Assembly: GCF_002993325.1 (NCBI RefSeq)
Contig: NZ_PVNO01000023.1
Coordinates: forward strand, 124,001-188,000
DNA length: 64,000 nucleotides
DNA from: Alteromonas gracilis
Lineage (GTDB): Bacteria; Pseudomonadota; Gammaproteobacteria; Enterobacterales; Alteromonadaceae
Direction of reading: 5' to 3'
Both the position numbers and the translations under genes were made by a program. The notes beneath the pieces were generated by a model. The model was given only the letters and a program-made list of their open reading frames with translations. It searched no databases and had not been told where the DNA came from. Positions 8,584 to 18,397 of this stretch are shown piece after piece. Each line of letters begins with the position of its first letter. Position 1 is the first letter of the stretch.

Positions 8584-11500
8584 TTATGCCATGGCGTGAT
8601 TTCTATATCGATATCGCTGAAAAGCAGCCACTAACGTGGGCGTAAATACCAACGACAATATAACTGAGAACCCCACCCCTCCAGCTAAAACAACGGCCAG
8701 CGGAGGCCAAAAGCTTCCTTCACTAAAGAGTAAAAGAGGTATCAAGCCCCCAACAGTAGTGAAGGTTGTTGATAGGATGTGGCGGCTACAGCTCATGGTT
8801 TCTTCAACAATGGCTTTGGTGTCGCCTTGTTTTGCTTTGGGATTCGCGTTGATTGCGGCAATGACAACAATTGAGCCGTTAATAGCTACACCAATAAGAC
8901 CGGCACAGCCCAGTAAAGGGTTAAAGCCCACCGGCAATCCGGATATCCATAAACTGAACATGCCCAGCCCTACCGAAAGAATAGCGACAAGACCAATAAC
9001 GCCAGCCATGCGTAAGCTGGTAAAAGTTAGAATTAGCGTTGTCACCATCAAGACTAAAAGTACAGGCGCATAAGTGGCCAGTTGTCCTAACGCCTGCTGC
9101 TGTTCATCAGCATCACCCGCTAAGTGAATGCGATAACCTTCGGGTAAAATCAAACGGGATTCCAGTAAGTCTCTTAAGTGATTACTTGCATCTATGGGGG
9201 GGACGCCTGGCAGTAGGAAAGCCTGGATCCGGTTAAGTCGTTCACCGCCCACTCGCGTAATACTGCTCGTTGCAGGCTCAAGTGTTAAGTTGGTCACCGC
9301 TGCAAGTGGCGACCAAGAAATAGCATTATCACCTGCTACAGGAATAGGCATGGCGTCCACACCTGTTACATTTTGCCTGAAGGCTTCATCTAACCTGACG
9401 CGAACCGGAATCTCCTCTGTGCTTTCTAGCACCGAGCCGCCCGTTATACCGGAAAAGTTAATTTGCATTTGATTAGCTAATTCTGAAAGGGTCAAACCTA
9501 AATAGGATAAGCTGTCACTGTCTGCGTTAATCTTTAACTCAGGCTCTCCCATAGAGATACTGGTGATTGACTGCGATATGCCATCTACTTCAGACATTAA
9601 CATACGCACTTGATCGCCAAGCTCGTTCAAGATATTTAAATCTGGACCGAAAATCTCGACTTCGACGGGTGCCGCAATTGGCGGGCCCTGTCCGAATGCC
9701 CGCACTACTATCTGAACTTCTGGATAACTGATATCGAGCTTTCGCTGGAGTTTACCAACAAGAGAGGCCGCATTTTCTACGGTAGCGGTGGATACTACCG
9801 CATTGGCAAAGTAAGGCATGTTGTCTCGGGTCATCATTTGATTGTAATACACCGAGGGGGCAGAGCCTCCTACAAGCCAACTCACTTGCTCAACCCCTTC
9901 TTCACTGCGTATCGCACTATCAATTTTCCGCACATATTCGGTCGTGTTGTCGATACTGCTCCCTTCCTTTGTCCATAAATAGACCTCGAACTGATCTCTA
10001 TCTGCGCTTGGGAAGAACACGTTAGCAAGTGTGGTAGATAGGACGAAGCCTGATAAGCAAAGCAGAGCGATAACAGGCAATACAAGAATAGGCTGTTTAA
10101 TCCATCGTCCTAATTGCTTTTTAAACGCAAGACTGAGCTCTGGCGCTTGAAGACCAACTTTCCACCATGATTGTGACCCTATGCTTTGTCGTGAAGTCCC
10201 GTCGTTTTTCGGCAAAAAGCGAGCGGCTAAAGCCGCTATTATGGTTAACGAAATAAACAGTGAACCAATGAGCGCCATGACCACGCTTATCGCAATAGGC
10301 CCTACAAAATCACCGATGTTTCCGTTTAGCAAAAAGATTGGCATAAAGCCTAAGATGGTTGTCAGCGTTGATGCCAAAAGCGGTGCAAATAAGTGAGAAA
10401 CACTCTTTGCCATCGCGCCCACCCGCGTTAAGTCTGGATCCTGAAGGTTGATTCGAATTTCATCGGTAATTACGATTGCATTGTCTATGAGTAGGCCAAT
10501 GGCGATGATCATGCCAAAGATAGACATTTGATGAATTTGCTCGTTATAGAAACTCAACGAAAAAAGGGCAAAAGCAGCACACAAAGGTAACGCTAAACCA
10601 ACTATCCACGCTGCGCGAAACCCCATAAACAGCAATATAACCATCATAACCACGGCGCAACCCATTAAAAGGTTTGTGGATAAATCGGCAAGCCGTGTAG
10701 TGGTATACTCATTCTGTTCAAACGCAATCGTTGCCGTCAGCGTGCCGCTAAAGTCTTGGTTGAATTGCTCCACTACCTTAAGGGCGTTTTTTGTCCAAAC
10801 ATCGGAACGAAGGGATGGCTGCATGCGAGCGGCTACAAAAATAGACTCTTCGCCATTTAAATACGCCACTTCAGTTCGAGGGGTTGTGAAACTCCTTTCT
10901 ACCGTTGCTACGTCTTCAACCCGCAAATAGCGCCCCTCGATATTTACGAGCGGAATGGAAGCAATCATGTTGACACCGTTAAGGCCTTCGCCGACCGTAA
11001 AACGCAGGTTGCTTTGTTTTGAATTCAGCATACCTGCAGGTAGTTTGGGATCCGCCCGACTAATCAGATGACTCACTTGCTGCAGATTAAGGCCCGTTGC
11101 CGCCAGTTTAACGGGGTCAATATTAACGCTTATCTCTTCCTGCGGTGCACCGTAAACCCGCACTAATTCAGTACCATTTACGTTTCGCAATCTGTCGGTT
11201 AATTCCTGGGCCAAGCGCGCGGTAAGGGTCATAGGGGTGTTTTCGAAATGGTCGGCACGAACAGAGAGCAACAAAGTAAACGCAGTAGCGCCCCGTTTTT
11301 CGTCGAAAATTGGCGCCATTGCACCTTCAGGAAACAGCTCTGCTGCCGCGCCAATAGCATCGCGTATTTCGCTGAACAGCTGCTCGTTACTGGTGTTATC
11401 AATCCAATCTTGTGTCTCAATTAGAATAATAGAGATTCCGGCACGCGATGTAGACTTAACTTCTTTGATCTCAAAAATTTCTCTTAGCCTGTCTTCGAGT

Positions 11501-11730
11501 ACATCGCTTACTAACGCTTCAACCCGTTCAGCAGATGCGCCTGGGTACTGCGTAATAATTAAGGCGTTGCGCGTATCTATTCGGGGGTCTTCTATTCGAG
11601 GCAGTGAACCTAAAGCGGAAAGGCCAGCGGTGATCAGAATAAGCAGACTTAATACAAGCAGGTGCCCTCTTCGATAAAAGAGTGTATACCAAGGGTACGG
11701 CTTATCGTTATCAAAATTGAACGTCTTCAC
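8584..11730 (-). CDS. RND-family efflux transporter permease subunit
   Basis: This 1048-residue protein has the double six-helix plus two periplasmic loop layout of an RND proton-driven exporter (AcrB superfamily). In TM4 the proton-relay position reads GLLIDNAIV, with Asp416 kept but the second Asp of AcrB replaced by Asn417. In TM10 the segment GVAINGSIVV lacks the Lys of AcrB. It therefore belongs to a more distant branch than the classic multidrug pumps. It starts with GTG at 11730, sharing one base with the stop of the adaptor gene (TAGTG), so translation is probably coupled. No outer-membrane channel gene is nearby; a TolC-type partner encoded elsewhere is likely. The substrate is unknown. 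Confidence 0.92.
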   Translation of the reverse strand: MKTFNFDNDKPYPWYTLFYRRGHLLVLSLLILITAGLSALGSLPRIEDPRIDTRNALIITQYPGASAERVEALVSDVLEDRLREIFEIKEVKSTSRAGISIILIETQDWIDNTSNEQLFSEIRDAIGAAAELFPEGAMAPIFDEKRGATAFTLLLSVRADHFENTPMTLTARLAQELTDRLRNVNGTELVRVYGAPQEEISVNIDPVKLAATGLNLQQVSHLISRADPKLPAGMLNSKQSNLRFTVGEGLNGVNMIASIPLVNIEGRYLRVEDVATVERSFTTPRTEVAYLNGEESIFVAARMQPSLRSDVWTKNALKVVEQFNQDFSGTLTATIAFEQNEYTTTRLADLSTNLLMGCAVVMMVILLFMGFRAAWIVGLALPLCAAFALFSLSFYNEQIHQMSIFGMIIAIGLLIDNAIVITDEIRINLQDPDLTRVGAMAKSVSHLFAPLLASTLTTILGFMPIFLLNGNIGDFVGPIAISVVMALIGSLFISLTIIAALAARFLPKNDGTSRQSIGSQSWWKVGLQAPELSLAFKKQLGRWIKQPILVLPVIALLCLSGFVLSTTLANVFFPSADRDQFEVYLWTKEGSSIDNTTEYVRKIDSAIRSEEGVEQVSWLVGGSAPSVYYNQMMTRDNMPYFANAVVSTATVENAASLVGKLQRKLDISYPEVQIVVRAFGQGPPIAAPVEVEIFGPDLNILNELGDQVRMLMSEVDGISQSITSISMGEPELKINADSDSLSYLGLTLSELANQMQINFSGITGGSVLESTEEIPVRVRLDEAFRQNVTGVDAMPIPVAGDNAISWSPLAAVTNLTLEPATSSITRVGGERLNRIQAFLLPGVPPIDASNHLRDLLESRLILPEGYRIHLAGDADEQQQALGQLATYAPVLLVLMVTTLILTFTSLRMAGVIGLVAILSVGLGMFSLWISGLPVGFNPLLGCAGLIGVAINGSIVVIAAINANPKAKQGDTKAIVEETMSCSRHILSTTFTTVGGLIPLLLFSEGSFWPPLAVVLAGGVGFSVILSLVFTPTLVAAFQRYRYRNHAMA

Positions 11731-12872
11731 TAGCGCGCTCCGGCTTGATGTTGACTGGGCACTGATACCATTTGCCCAGGGGCCAATTTATGGGTGCCTT
11801 CACTCACATACATTTCACCGTCTTTAAGTGCACCACGAACAAATGCTTTGTTTCCGTCGGTATATACCACCTCAACAACTCGAGCCTCAAGCTGGGCGTT
11901 CTGCTGATTGGTTAGCACAAATACGCGCCACAACCCACGTAAACCGTTACTTAACGCATTAACAGGGAGCCAAGCTCCGGTCTCAGTATGAGAACGAAAG
12001 CCAGATAAAATAGCCATATCGCCCGGTCGGACACGTTCATTACTGTTCAATGTAACAAGAATATCAATGGTACGGGTTTGAACATTACGAACAGGAAGGC
12101 GCTGAGTGACGGTGCCTGCTACGTTTATGTCGCCGACTTTTACAAGAACAGGTTCGTTTATATCGAACTGCTCGACCACGTCAGCGGGTACAGCAAAACG
12201 AGCTTGGTAGTTGTCTATACTTGTAATGCCAAAAACTGGGCTGCCTGCACTCACTACACTCCCTTCATCGAAAAAGCGACGATTTACAACGCCTTCAAAC
12301 GGAGCAATTAGCGTAGCTTTTTCTATTTCCACATCTAGGGAATTAAGTGCAGCCTTAATTTCGCTCACCTGCGCTTTTGCCACATTCAAGCTTGCTTTTG
12401 CTTCATCAAGACGTTGTGCAGACTCAAGTTTTTTCTCAACTAAGGAAATAGTGCGTTCGTTATTCACTTTAGCAAGTGCCAGATCAGCATTAGCTCGTTC
12501 AAGTGAAGCCTGAAGCTCTCGCTGTCTTGCGCTCAGTCTTTTAACGTCTTGATAGGCAAGTTTATCGCCTTGGCGAACCACGTCCCCTTCCTCAACAAGA
12601 AGGGTTGTGACCTGTCCTGCCACATCAAAAGAAAGTGTGGTGGCCTTTGGCGATTCAATGAGACCAAAAACATTGACTGGCGTTTCGAAGCCCGACTGTA
12701 TGCTAATAGTTCCTGTAGACACTGCAACGGGGAGTCTTGCCTCTGGGCTTTGCGTCGCATTGCCGAGGCCTGCTGTTGTTAACAGAATGATTAAAGCCGC
12801 GGTAAAACCAACGATGGAAATAATAAGCGTGAGTTTGCCACTTTTTGTTGAGGCCGACGCTGAAGCTGTCAT
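11730..12872 (-). CDS. RND efflux periplasmic adaptor (membrane fusion) protein
   Basis: This HlyD/AcrA-type adaptor of 380 residues starts at ATG 12872, which has a good ribosome site (AAAGGGA, 8 bases upstream). A GTG at 12902 would add ten residues but lacks such a site. It has an N-terminal hydrophobic anchor (about 10-32), a lipoyl-like half-motif (DVAGQVTTLLVEEGDVV), an alpha-helical hairpin rich in Ala, Arg and Lys (about 95-170), the second lipoyl half (IAPFEGVVNRRF) and a beta-barrel plus membrane-proximal domain. It links the inner-membrane pump encoded next to an outer-membrane channel. It is divergent from the TetR gene, which probably controls it. Confidence 0.92.
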   Translation of the reverse strand: MTASASASTKSGKLTLIISIVGFTAALIILLTTAGLGNATQSPEARLPVAVSTGTISIQSGFETPVNVFGLIESPKATTLSFDVAGQVTTLLVEEGDVVRQGDKLAYQDVKRLSARQRELQASLERANADLALAKVNNERTISLVEKKLESAQRLDEAKASLNVAKAQVSEIKAALNSLDVEIEKATLIAPFEGVVNRRFFDEGSVVSAGSPVFGITSIDNYQARFAVPADVVEQFDINEPVLVKVGDINVAGTVTQRLPVRNVQTRTIDILVTLNSNERVRPGDMAILSGFRSHTETGAWLPVNALSNGLRGLWRVFVLTNQQNAQLEARVVEVVYTDGNKAFVRGALKDGEMYVSEGTHKLAPGQMVSVPSQHQAGAR

Positions 12873-12935
12873 AACGAGTCCCTTTACCGTTCTAGAGCGC
12901 ACCCTAGGCTATATTTGCATACTTATTGTGCTATG

Positions 12936-12953
12936 CTAGTATATAAATACTAG
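12936..12953. promoter_or_regulatory. Palindromic operator candidate between efflux operon and tetR
   Basis: A perfect inverted repeat CTAGTAT-ATAA-ATACTAG lies in the 122-base divergent intergenic region, 64 bases from the adaptor ATG and 42 bases from the TTG of tetR. Its AT core could serve as a -10 element. TetR repressors usually bind such palindromes over divergent promoters, so autoregulation and pump repression are inferred. Confidence 0.55.
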
Positions 12954-12994
12954 ACCGTCCAGTTTGATATATCTATTTTTAAGCGAGTGTTCAT

Positions 12995-13636
12995 TTGGCT
13001 ACTACAAAAAAACAAGGCCGTCCAAAAAGCGAAGAGAAATATCACTTGATTTTGCACGCGGCGTCTTGTCTCTTTCTAAAAGAAGGGTTTGCTAATACGT
13101 CAATGGACACTGTGGCAAAAGCATCAGGTGTGTCTAAACAAACCGTCTATTCACACTTTGATAGTAAAGATGCACTGTTCAAGGCAGCAATCACGTCAAA
13201 ATGTCGTTCATATCAACTTGATACTCAGCAACTTGTTAGCTCAACGGCGCACGCGCTTTCACTCACTGATTGTTTAATCAAAGTTGGTAGCCAGTTTATG
13301 CGCTTGTTACAAGACCCTGAAGCCATCGCCATTTTTCGGGTTATTATTGCAGAGGCTGTGCATAGCCCTCATGTGGCAACACTGTTTTACCAAGCTGGTC
13401 CCGAAGCGTCACTCGAAACCTTAAGCAATGTCATTGAAAAATTTGGCGAAGGCAACTTAGACCGACACATAGCGCAGCAACTCGCGGTAGATTACTGTGC
13501 ACTGCTGAAAGGTGAGTTTCATACTATGATGCTTTGTGGCATACAGTCACCACTTTCAGATATAGAAATTGATGCACATGTGAGGCGCGCTGCCGAAAAG
13601 ATACTGTTACTCTTTACCCATTACTCACGAAGGTAA
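12995..13636 (+). CDS. TetR-family transcriptional regulator of the efflux operon
   Basis: This 213-residue protein has an N-terminal basic helix-turn-helix domain (about residues 14-60) with the TetR signature GVSKQTVYSHFDSKDALF. The C-terminal part matches the ligand-binding class that often regulates efflux genes (AefR/AcrR-like). The start is TTG 12995; the in-frame sequence upstream offers no better codon and the ribosome site is weak, which suggests low expression, common for autoregulated repressors. It is divergent from the RND adaptor and pump genes with a palindrome in between. The inducer is unknown. Confidence 0.9.
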   Translation: MATTKKQGRPKSEEKYHLILHAASCLFLKEGFANTSMDTVAKASGVSKQTVYSHFDSKDALFKAAITSKCRSYQLDTQQLVSSTAHALSLTDCLIKVGSQFMRLLQDPEAIAIFRVIIAEAVHSPHVATLFYQAGPEASLETLSNVIEKFGEGNLDRHIAQQLAVDYCALLKGEFHTMMLCGIQSPLSDIEIDAHVRRAAEKILLLFTHYSRR

Positions 13637-13886
13637 ACCCAGCCTTTAATAAACCCACATATTCAGCCGACACAAGCCCGAACGCTAAGGTGGTTACCGC
13701 TGCAAAATATCACTACATAGATTGCTTTGCGGTTTAGAAGAATTGCCGCAAGCGCGCTTACCAGAAAAAGCGTCGCTACCATCCGGTAACCTTACAAAAA
13801 CGTAGTGCAAAGTTCGTCTTGTTCTAATGACTTAAATGAAGCGGTATTATACACTAGCGCCGTTTTCGTTGATGATTGAGAAGCGT

Positions 13887-14900
13887 ATGTCTGACTTTAC
13901 CGGTAACCACATTCTTTCGGTTAATCAATTCGAGCGCGAGGCTATCGAGAAAGTATTCTCCGTCGCCAACTCCATGAAGCCCTATGCTAGGCGCCAGAAG
14001 CGAACCACGGTGCTTGATGGTGCTATTCTCGGTAATTTGTTTTTTGAGCCAAGTACCCGTACACGAGTCAGCTTTGGCACTGCCTTTAACCTTCTCGGTG
14101 GCGAAGTAAGAGAAACCACGGGAATGTCTAGCTCAGCACTTGCCAAAGGTGAGTCCTTATACGACACAGCACGTGTGTTAAGTGGGTATTCAGACATAAT
14201 TGCGATGCGTCACCCCGCGGCGGGATCTGTTGCCGAGTTTGCAGAGGGAAGCCGAGTTCCGGTAATAAACGGTGGCGACGGTGCAAACGAGCACCCAACG
14301 CAAGCATTGCTCGACCTGTTCACTATCAAAAGCGAACTTGAATACAATGGCCAAGGTATTGATGGGCTTCACATCGCGATGATTGGTGATTTACGCTACG
14401 GACGAACCGTGCATTCCCTGTCACGCCTTCTTTGTTTGTTTAAAAACATTCGATTTACGCTGATCTCGCCCAAAGAATTAGCCATGCCACAGCCCATTAT
14501 TGATGCGATAGAAAACGCGGGCCATCAGCTTACTATTACTGAAACCCTCGAAGGCAATATGGATGCGGATATCTGCTATCAAACTCGCATTCAAGAAGAA
14601 CGCTTCCCATCACAAGAAGAAGCCAATAAGTATCGTGGTAAATTCAGACTCAATCAGTCGATTTACACAAAACACTTTCAGTCGAAGACCGTTATCATGC
14701 ATCCACTTCCAAGAGATTCACGTATGGAAGCCAACGAATTGGATAACGATCTAAACCTTAACCCGAACCTCGCTATTTTCAGACAAACCGATAACGGTGT
14801 GTTGGTAAGAATGGCTTTATTCGCGCTAACCCTTGGGGTAGAAAATCTATTAACCAAGTATGAGCGTGATGTGGTTTGGTTCAGCAATAAGAGTAAGTAA
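13887..14900 (+). CDS. pyrB: Aspartate carbamoyltransferase catalytic chain (PyrB)
   Basis: This enzyme makes N-carbamoyl-L-aspartate from carbamoyl phosphate and aspartate, the committed step of pyrimidine synthesis. With the start at ATG 13887 (ribosome site GAGAAG 3 bases upstream) it has 337 residues, and its N-terminus aligns with E. coli PyrB; an upstream in-frame ATG at 13836 would add 17 unrelated residues. The carbamoyl-phosphate motif is STRTR (residues 56-60) in [12 protein letters not shown], and the HPTQ motif and HPLPR segment are present. No pyrI regulatory-chain gene follows; instead hemL starts 4 bases after the stop. It is somewhat longer than E. coli PyrB (311), with extra residues near the C-terminus. 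Confidence 0.94.
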   Translation: MSDFTGNHILSVNQFEREAIEKVFSVANSMKPYARRQKRTTVLDGAILGNLFFEPSTRTRVSFGTAFNLLGGEVRETTGMSSSALAKGESLYDTARVLSGYSDIIAMRHPAAGSVAEFAEGSRVPVINGGDGANEHPTQALLDLFTIKSELEYNGQGIDGLHIAMIGDLRYGRTVHSLSRLLCLFKNIRFTLISPKELAMPQPIIDAIENAGHQLTITETLEGNMDADICYQTRIQEERFPSQEEANKYRGKFRLNQSIYTKHFQSKTVIMHPLPRDSRMEANELDNDLNLNPNLAIFRQTDNGVLVRMALFALTLGVENLLTKYERDVVWFSNKSK

Positions 14901-14904
14901 TTAC

Positions 14905-16185
14905 ATGCAAAAATCTGAAGCCCTTTTTACCCGCGCCCAAAAAACCATTCCAGGTGGCGTAAATTCACCAGTTCGCGCTTTTAAAGCGGTTGGCGGAACG
15001 CCACGCTTTATTACTAAAGCGGACGGCGCTTATATGTGGGATGCGGATGGAAAGCAATACATCGACTATATTCAGTCTTGGGGGCCGATGGTTCTCGGTC
15101 ACAATAACGCGAAGATCCGCGAAGCGGTTATTGAGGCCTCGTACAACGGCCTTTCTTTCGGCGCACCAACAGAAGCTGAAGTTATTATGGCTGAGTTGGT
15201 AAGCGAAATCGTACCGTCAATGGAAATGGTACGTATGGTGAACTCTGGAACCGAAGCCACCATGTCGGCAATACGTCTTGCCCGTGGCTACACCGGTAGA
15301 GATAAAATCGTTAAATTCGAGGGTTGCTACCATGGCCATGCAGACTCATTACTTGTAAAGGCAGGGTCTGGTGCACTAACACTTGGCGTACCTAGTTCGC
15401 CTGGTGTACCGGCTAATGTGGCAGAACACACGCTTACTGTCGAATACAATAATATCGAGAGTGTAAAAGAGGTTTTCGAAGCTCACGGTGATGATATTGC
15501 ATGTATTATCGTAGAGCCGGTTGCAGGTAATATGAACTGCATACCTCCTGTAGAAGGCTTCTTAGAAGGGCTTCGTGCCGTCTGTGACCAGTACGGCAGT
15601 GTATTGATTTTCGATGAAGTAATGACGGGCTTTCGCGTATCTCGCGGTGGTGCACAAGAGCGTTATAATGTAAAACCAGATTTAACGTGTCTTGGAAAAG
15701 TGATTGGTGGCGGTATGCCTGTGGGTTGCTTTGGTGGCAGACGAGATATTATTACGCATATCGCGCCAACTGGCCCAATATACCAAGCGGGCACCTTATC
15801 GGGTAATCCTGTAGCCATGGCTGCAGGCCTTGCTGCATTAACGCAAATTAAAGAGCCCGGCCTCTACGATTCAATTTTTGAAAATACTCAAGCGTTGGTC
15901 GACGGATTTCAATCTCTTGCCAACAAACACAATATTAGCCTAACTACTAATATTGCGGGCAGCATGTTTGGGATATTCTTTACTGAGGTTGAGAAAGTTA
16001 CCAATTACAAGCAAGCGATTAATTGTAATACCGAGCAGTTCAATAAGTTTTATCACGGTATGTTAGAGCAAGGTGTTTATTTAGCCCCCGCTTCTTATGA
16101 AGCTGGCTTTGTTTCAAAAGCGCATAATGCTGACGTCATTGAAAAGACACTTGCAGCGGCCGATAAAGTGTTCTCAACTTTATAG
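14905..16185 (+). CDS. hemL: Glutamate-1-semialdehyde 2,1-aminomutase
   Basis: This PLP enzyme converts glutamate-1-semialdehyde to 5-aminolevulinate in the C5 heme pathway. The start at ATG 14905 gives 426 residues, the usual length, and an N-terminus ([20 protein letters not shown]) typical of HemL; an ATG at 14860 lies inside pyrB and is rejected. The PLP lysine is Lys265 in [13 protein letters not shown], and the DEVMTGFR segment holds the cofactor aspartate. The gene begins 4 bases after pyrB, so the two are probably one transcript, an unusual pairing of pyrimidine and heme synthesis. A hairpin follows the stop codon. Confidence 0.96.
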   Translation: MQKSEALFTRAQKTIPGGVNSPVRAFKAVGGTPRFITKADGAYMWDADGKQYIDYIQSWGPMVLGHNNAKIREAVIEASYNGLSFGAPTEAEVIMAELVSEIVPSMEMVRMVNSGTEATMSAIRLARGYTGRDKIVKFEGCYHGHADSLLVKAGSGALTLGVPSSPGVPANVAEHTLTVEYNNIESVKEVFEAHGDDIACIIVEPVAGNMNCIPPVEGFLEGLRAVCDQYGSVLIFDEVMTGFRVSRGGAQERYNVKPDLTCLGKVIGGGMPVGCFGGRRDIITHIAPTGPIYQAGTLSGNPVAMAAGLAALTQIKEPGLYDSIFENTQALVDGFQSLANKHNISLTTNIAGSMFGIFFTEVEKVTNYKQAINCNTEQFNKFYHGMLEQGVYLAPASYEAGFVSKAHNADVIEKTLAAADKVFSTL

Positions 16186-16215
16186 GCTGATGTCCATTAA
16201 TTGCTAATTAACGTT

Positions 16216-16264
16216 CGGCACTCACATATTTGTAAATGTAATTAAAAGTAATGTGTTAGTGCCG
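16216..16264 (+). terminator. Hairpin downstream of hemL
   Basis: CGGCACT (16216-16222) pairs with AGTGCCG (16258-16264), and the stem extends inward with ACAT/ATGT. The loop is long and AT-rich and only a short pyrimidine tract follows (CCATCTCCTTT), so termination would be imperfect. It may stabilise the pyrB-hemL mRNA 3' end. Confidence 0.4.
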
Positions 16265-16359
16265 CCATCTCCTTTATACTTTTCTCACACGTATCTGGAA
16301 ATTCTCTTTGGCTAGATAAATAGCCTTAAAAACAAAGACGTTGAAAGGTGTGATTCACA

Positions 16360-17436
16360 ATGGATTGGCAAACAGGCGCATTGGGCGCGCTCTTCATTTA
16401 TAGCGCTGTCATTACGATTCTTTACGTTAGGCGTAGTCGACGTCTAAAGTACCGATTTAGAAAGGCTCTCTCACGTCGTGTGGACGTTCACCGCTCTGCA
16501 TTGAAAACAGAGGACGATGCGCGCTTTCAAGCTGCCGCTGACGAAGCTCTCCGGTTAACTCAAACCTTTCAAAAGTTCGTACCCCGACAATTCGTTGAAC
16601 ACATGGCAAACTCGGATGTGGATTCCCTGGGTCTTGGCTATGCTGCTGAAAACAATGTGGCTATTATGTTTTGCGATATACGCGGCTTCGCAGGCTTTTC
16701 TGAGCGTATAACGCCACAGGAGTTAATGAACTTTCTTAACTCTTATTTCACCAGGATGAATGACCCTATTCATCAAAACAATGGTTTTATCGATAAGTTC
16801 ATGGGTGACGCTATTATGTCGCTTTTTGATCATCCCGGCGGTACGCCTCAGCAGAAAGCGATGGATGCAGTAAATGCAGCCCTGGATTTACGCAAAGCCC
16901 TCGTTATATACAACGGCCACAGAAAAAACAGTAATTACGAAGCAATCAATATGGGCATCGGTATCCATTTTGGACCAGTGATTATGGGGACAGTAGGTTC
17001 GGAAGACCGGATGGATACTACCGTTATCGGCGATAGTGTAAACATCGCATCAAGACTTGAGGCATTGTGCCCTAAGTATAAAGCAGACATTATTGTTAGC
17101 GCCCAAGTACTTAAAACCATCGGCTCAGGATACCCTATCAAAACGCGCTTACTTGACTGGGTAAGAGTAAAAGGACGAAAGACACCCATTGAGATTTATG
17201 AAGTGCTTAGCCATCTTTCGCAGGAAGAGCAAGAGCGCAGACTTGCGTCACAAGCTAAAATTGCAGCAGGTGTAGCCTGCCGCATCAATCAGCAGTGGGA
17301 CGATGCCATTTCTTTCTTTGAAGCGGCTATTGCGATAAGTCCAGATGACCCCCTTGCCCACCATCATTTAGATGTATGTAGGATCTATCAGAATCGGGAC
17401 CTCGAAGACGATTGGGACGGCGCATTAATTTATTAG
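16360..17436 (+). CDS. Membrane-anchored class III adenylate/guanylate cyclase
   Basis: This 358-residue protein has one N-terminal membrane helix (about residues 5-23), a basic linker, and a class III nucleotide cyclase domain (about 95-285). Metal-binding aspartates are Asp106 (MFCDIRGF) and Asp150 (DKFMGDAIM); a VIGDSVNIASRLE segment supplies further conserved residues. The C-terminal tail (about 295-345) looks like a short TPR-type helical repeat (WDDAISFFEAAIAISPDDPL). It probably makes cAMP; substrate choice is not settled from sequence. The start has AAAGGTG about 9 bases upstream. It stands alone, with no obvious sensor or effector gene adjacent. Confidence 0.9.
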   Translation: MDWQTGALGALFIYSAVITILYVRRSRRLKYRFRKALSRRVDVHRSALKTEDDARFQAAADEALRLTQTFQKFVPRQFVEHMANSDVDSLGLGYAAENNVAIMFCDIRGFAGFSERITPQELMNFLNSYFTRMNDPIHQNNGFIDKFMGDAIMSLFDHPGGTPQQKAMDAVNAALDLRKALVIYNGHRKNSNYEAINMGIGIHFGPVIMGTVGSEDRMDTTVIGDSVNIASRLEALCPKYKADIIVSAQVLKTIGSGYPIKTRLLDWVRVKGRKTPIEIYEVLSHLSQEEQERRLASQAKIAAGVACRINQQWDDAISFFEAAIAISPDDPLAHHHLDVCRIYQNRDLEDDWDGALIY

Positions 17437-17470
17437 TAAGTCGCTGATTTATTGTACCTAACTTACGAAG

Positions 17471-18397
17471 TCAGCTTTCTGATAGCTTAGCTTGCTGACG
17501 AATAAAATTGATGGAAGGTGCGAAAAACGCGGCGCCAGTTTCAGCACTGGTGAAATCTAACCAGCGATCATAGTCACCTTCACCATTGCCATAAATTTGG
17601 CTATGAAGCATTTGCTTAAAAGGGCGCGAGCTTGCACTACAGCTTACAAAAAACAATCCCTGACAGACCATGTCACCATAGGGCATTCCCTGCTTAATCA
17701 ACCTTGGTTCGTCTCCATCTGGCGCGACACTGCTTGCTCGAACGTTATGAGACGAAGGGGATTGTTCACTGCTAATTAAGTTATGTTCTTGGGTCGTACC
17801 CATCACCTGCTCTTGCTGTCGGTTAGACAGGCTATTCCAGCGTCGCAGGTCATGCCGGTAACGTTGAATATGAACATAACTACCGCCGCTAAAATCAGGG
17901 TCATCCTCTCCTACTATGCCCACTTGACGGCGTTTCATGCCGCGAGGGTTATCGGCACCGTAGAGAAAGCCATTAAGATCACGACCATCTAAATATCTAA
18001 ACCCTCTAATCTGCTCAACAAGCTCTACGTGGATGCGCAGAAGGTCCATAACTTCAATTCCCACGGCATGACAAATATCAAGACGGTCGGCGCGAATTTG
18101 AATGAAGAGATCGCATGGCATAGTAGGCGCACTTCTATCTTCACACTGCATGTCTGGAAAAGGGGCGAGCTCTACGGGTATTAAGCCTGGGTATACCTCA
18201 GGCCAATAGCTCGTGCCGATTGCAATAACACCGGTCACCATCGCTTCGTAATGTTCGTTTTCGAAATGCTCAAAAATATCCAGTACTCGCGATAGTTTAG
18301 CGCGTACCGCTTCACTATCGTCGTCAATCACATTCAGTAATAAATACTGTGCATGTAAGTTTGGCTCAGCGCAGAGGCCTTTTTGTGGTTGTGTCAT
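17471..18397 (-). CDS. Dyp-type (YfeX-like) heme peroxidase
   Basis: This 308-residue protein has the dye-decolorising peroxidase layout: two ferredoxin-like halves, the catalytic Asp137 in the variant motif RYLDGRD (usually GxxDG), the proximal heme ligand His217 in SSHNVRAS and a distal Arg at 232 in PRLIKQGMPYG. There is no Tat or Sec signal, so it should be cytoplasmic, like E. coli YfeX. It uses hydrogen peroxide to oxidise unknown substrates. It lies 184 bases after the gamma-glutamyltransferase gene on the same strand and converges with the cyclase gene. Confidence 0.9.
   Translation of the reverse strand: MTQPQKGLCAEPNLHAQYLLLNVIDDDSEAVRAKLSRVLDIFEHFENEHYEAMVTGVIAIGTSYWPEVYPGLIPVELAPFPDMQCEDRSAPTMPCDLFIQIRADRLDICHAVGIEVMDLLRIHVELVEQIRGFRYLDGRDLNGFLYGADNPRGMKRRQVGIVGEDDPDFSGGSYVHIQRYRHDLRRWNSLSNRQQEQVMGTTQEHNLISSEQSPSSHNVRASSVAPDGDEPRLIKQGMPYGDMVCQGLFFVSCSASSRPFKQMLHSQIYGNGEGDYDRWLDFTSAETGAAFFAPSINFIRQQAKLSES

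Noticed and set aside
12873..12902. GTG 12902 as start of the RND adaptor
   Set aside because: ATG 12872 has AAAGGGA at proper distance; the ten extra residues show no signal feature.
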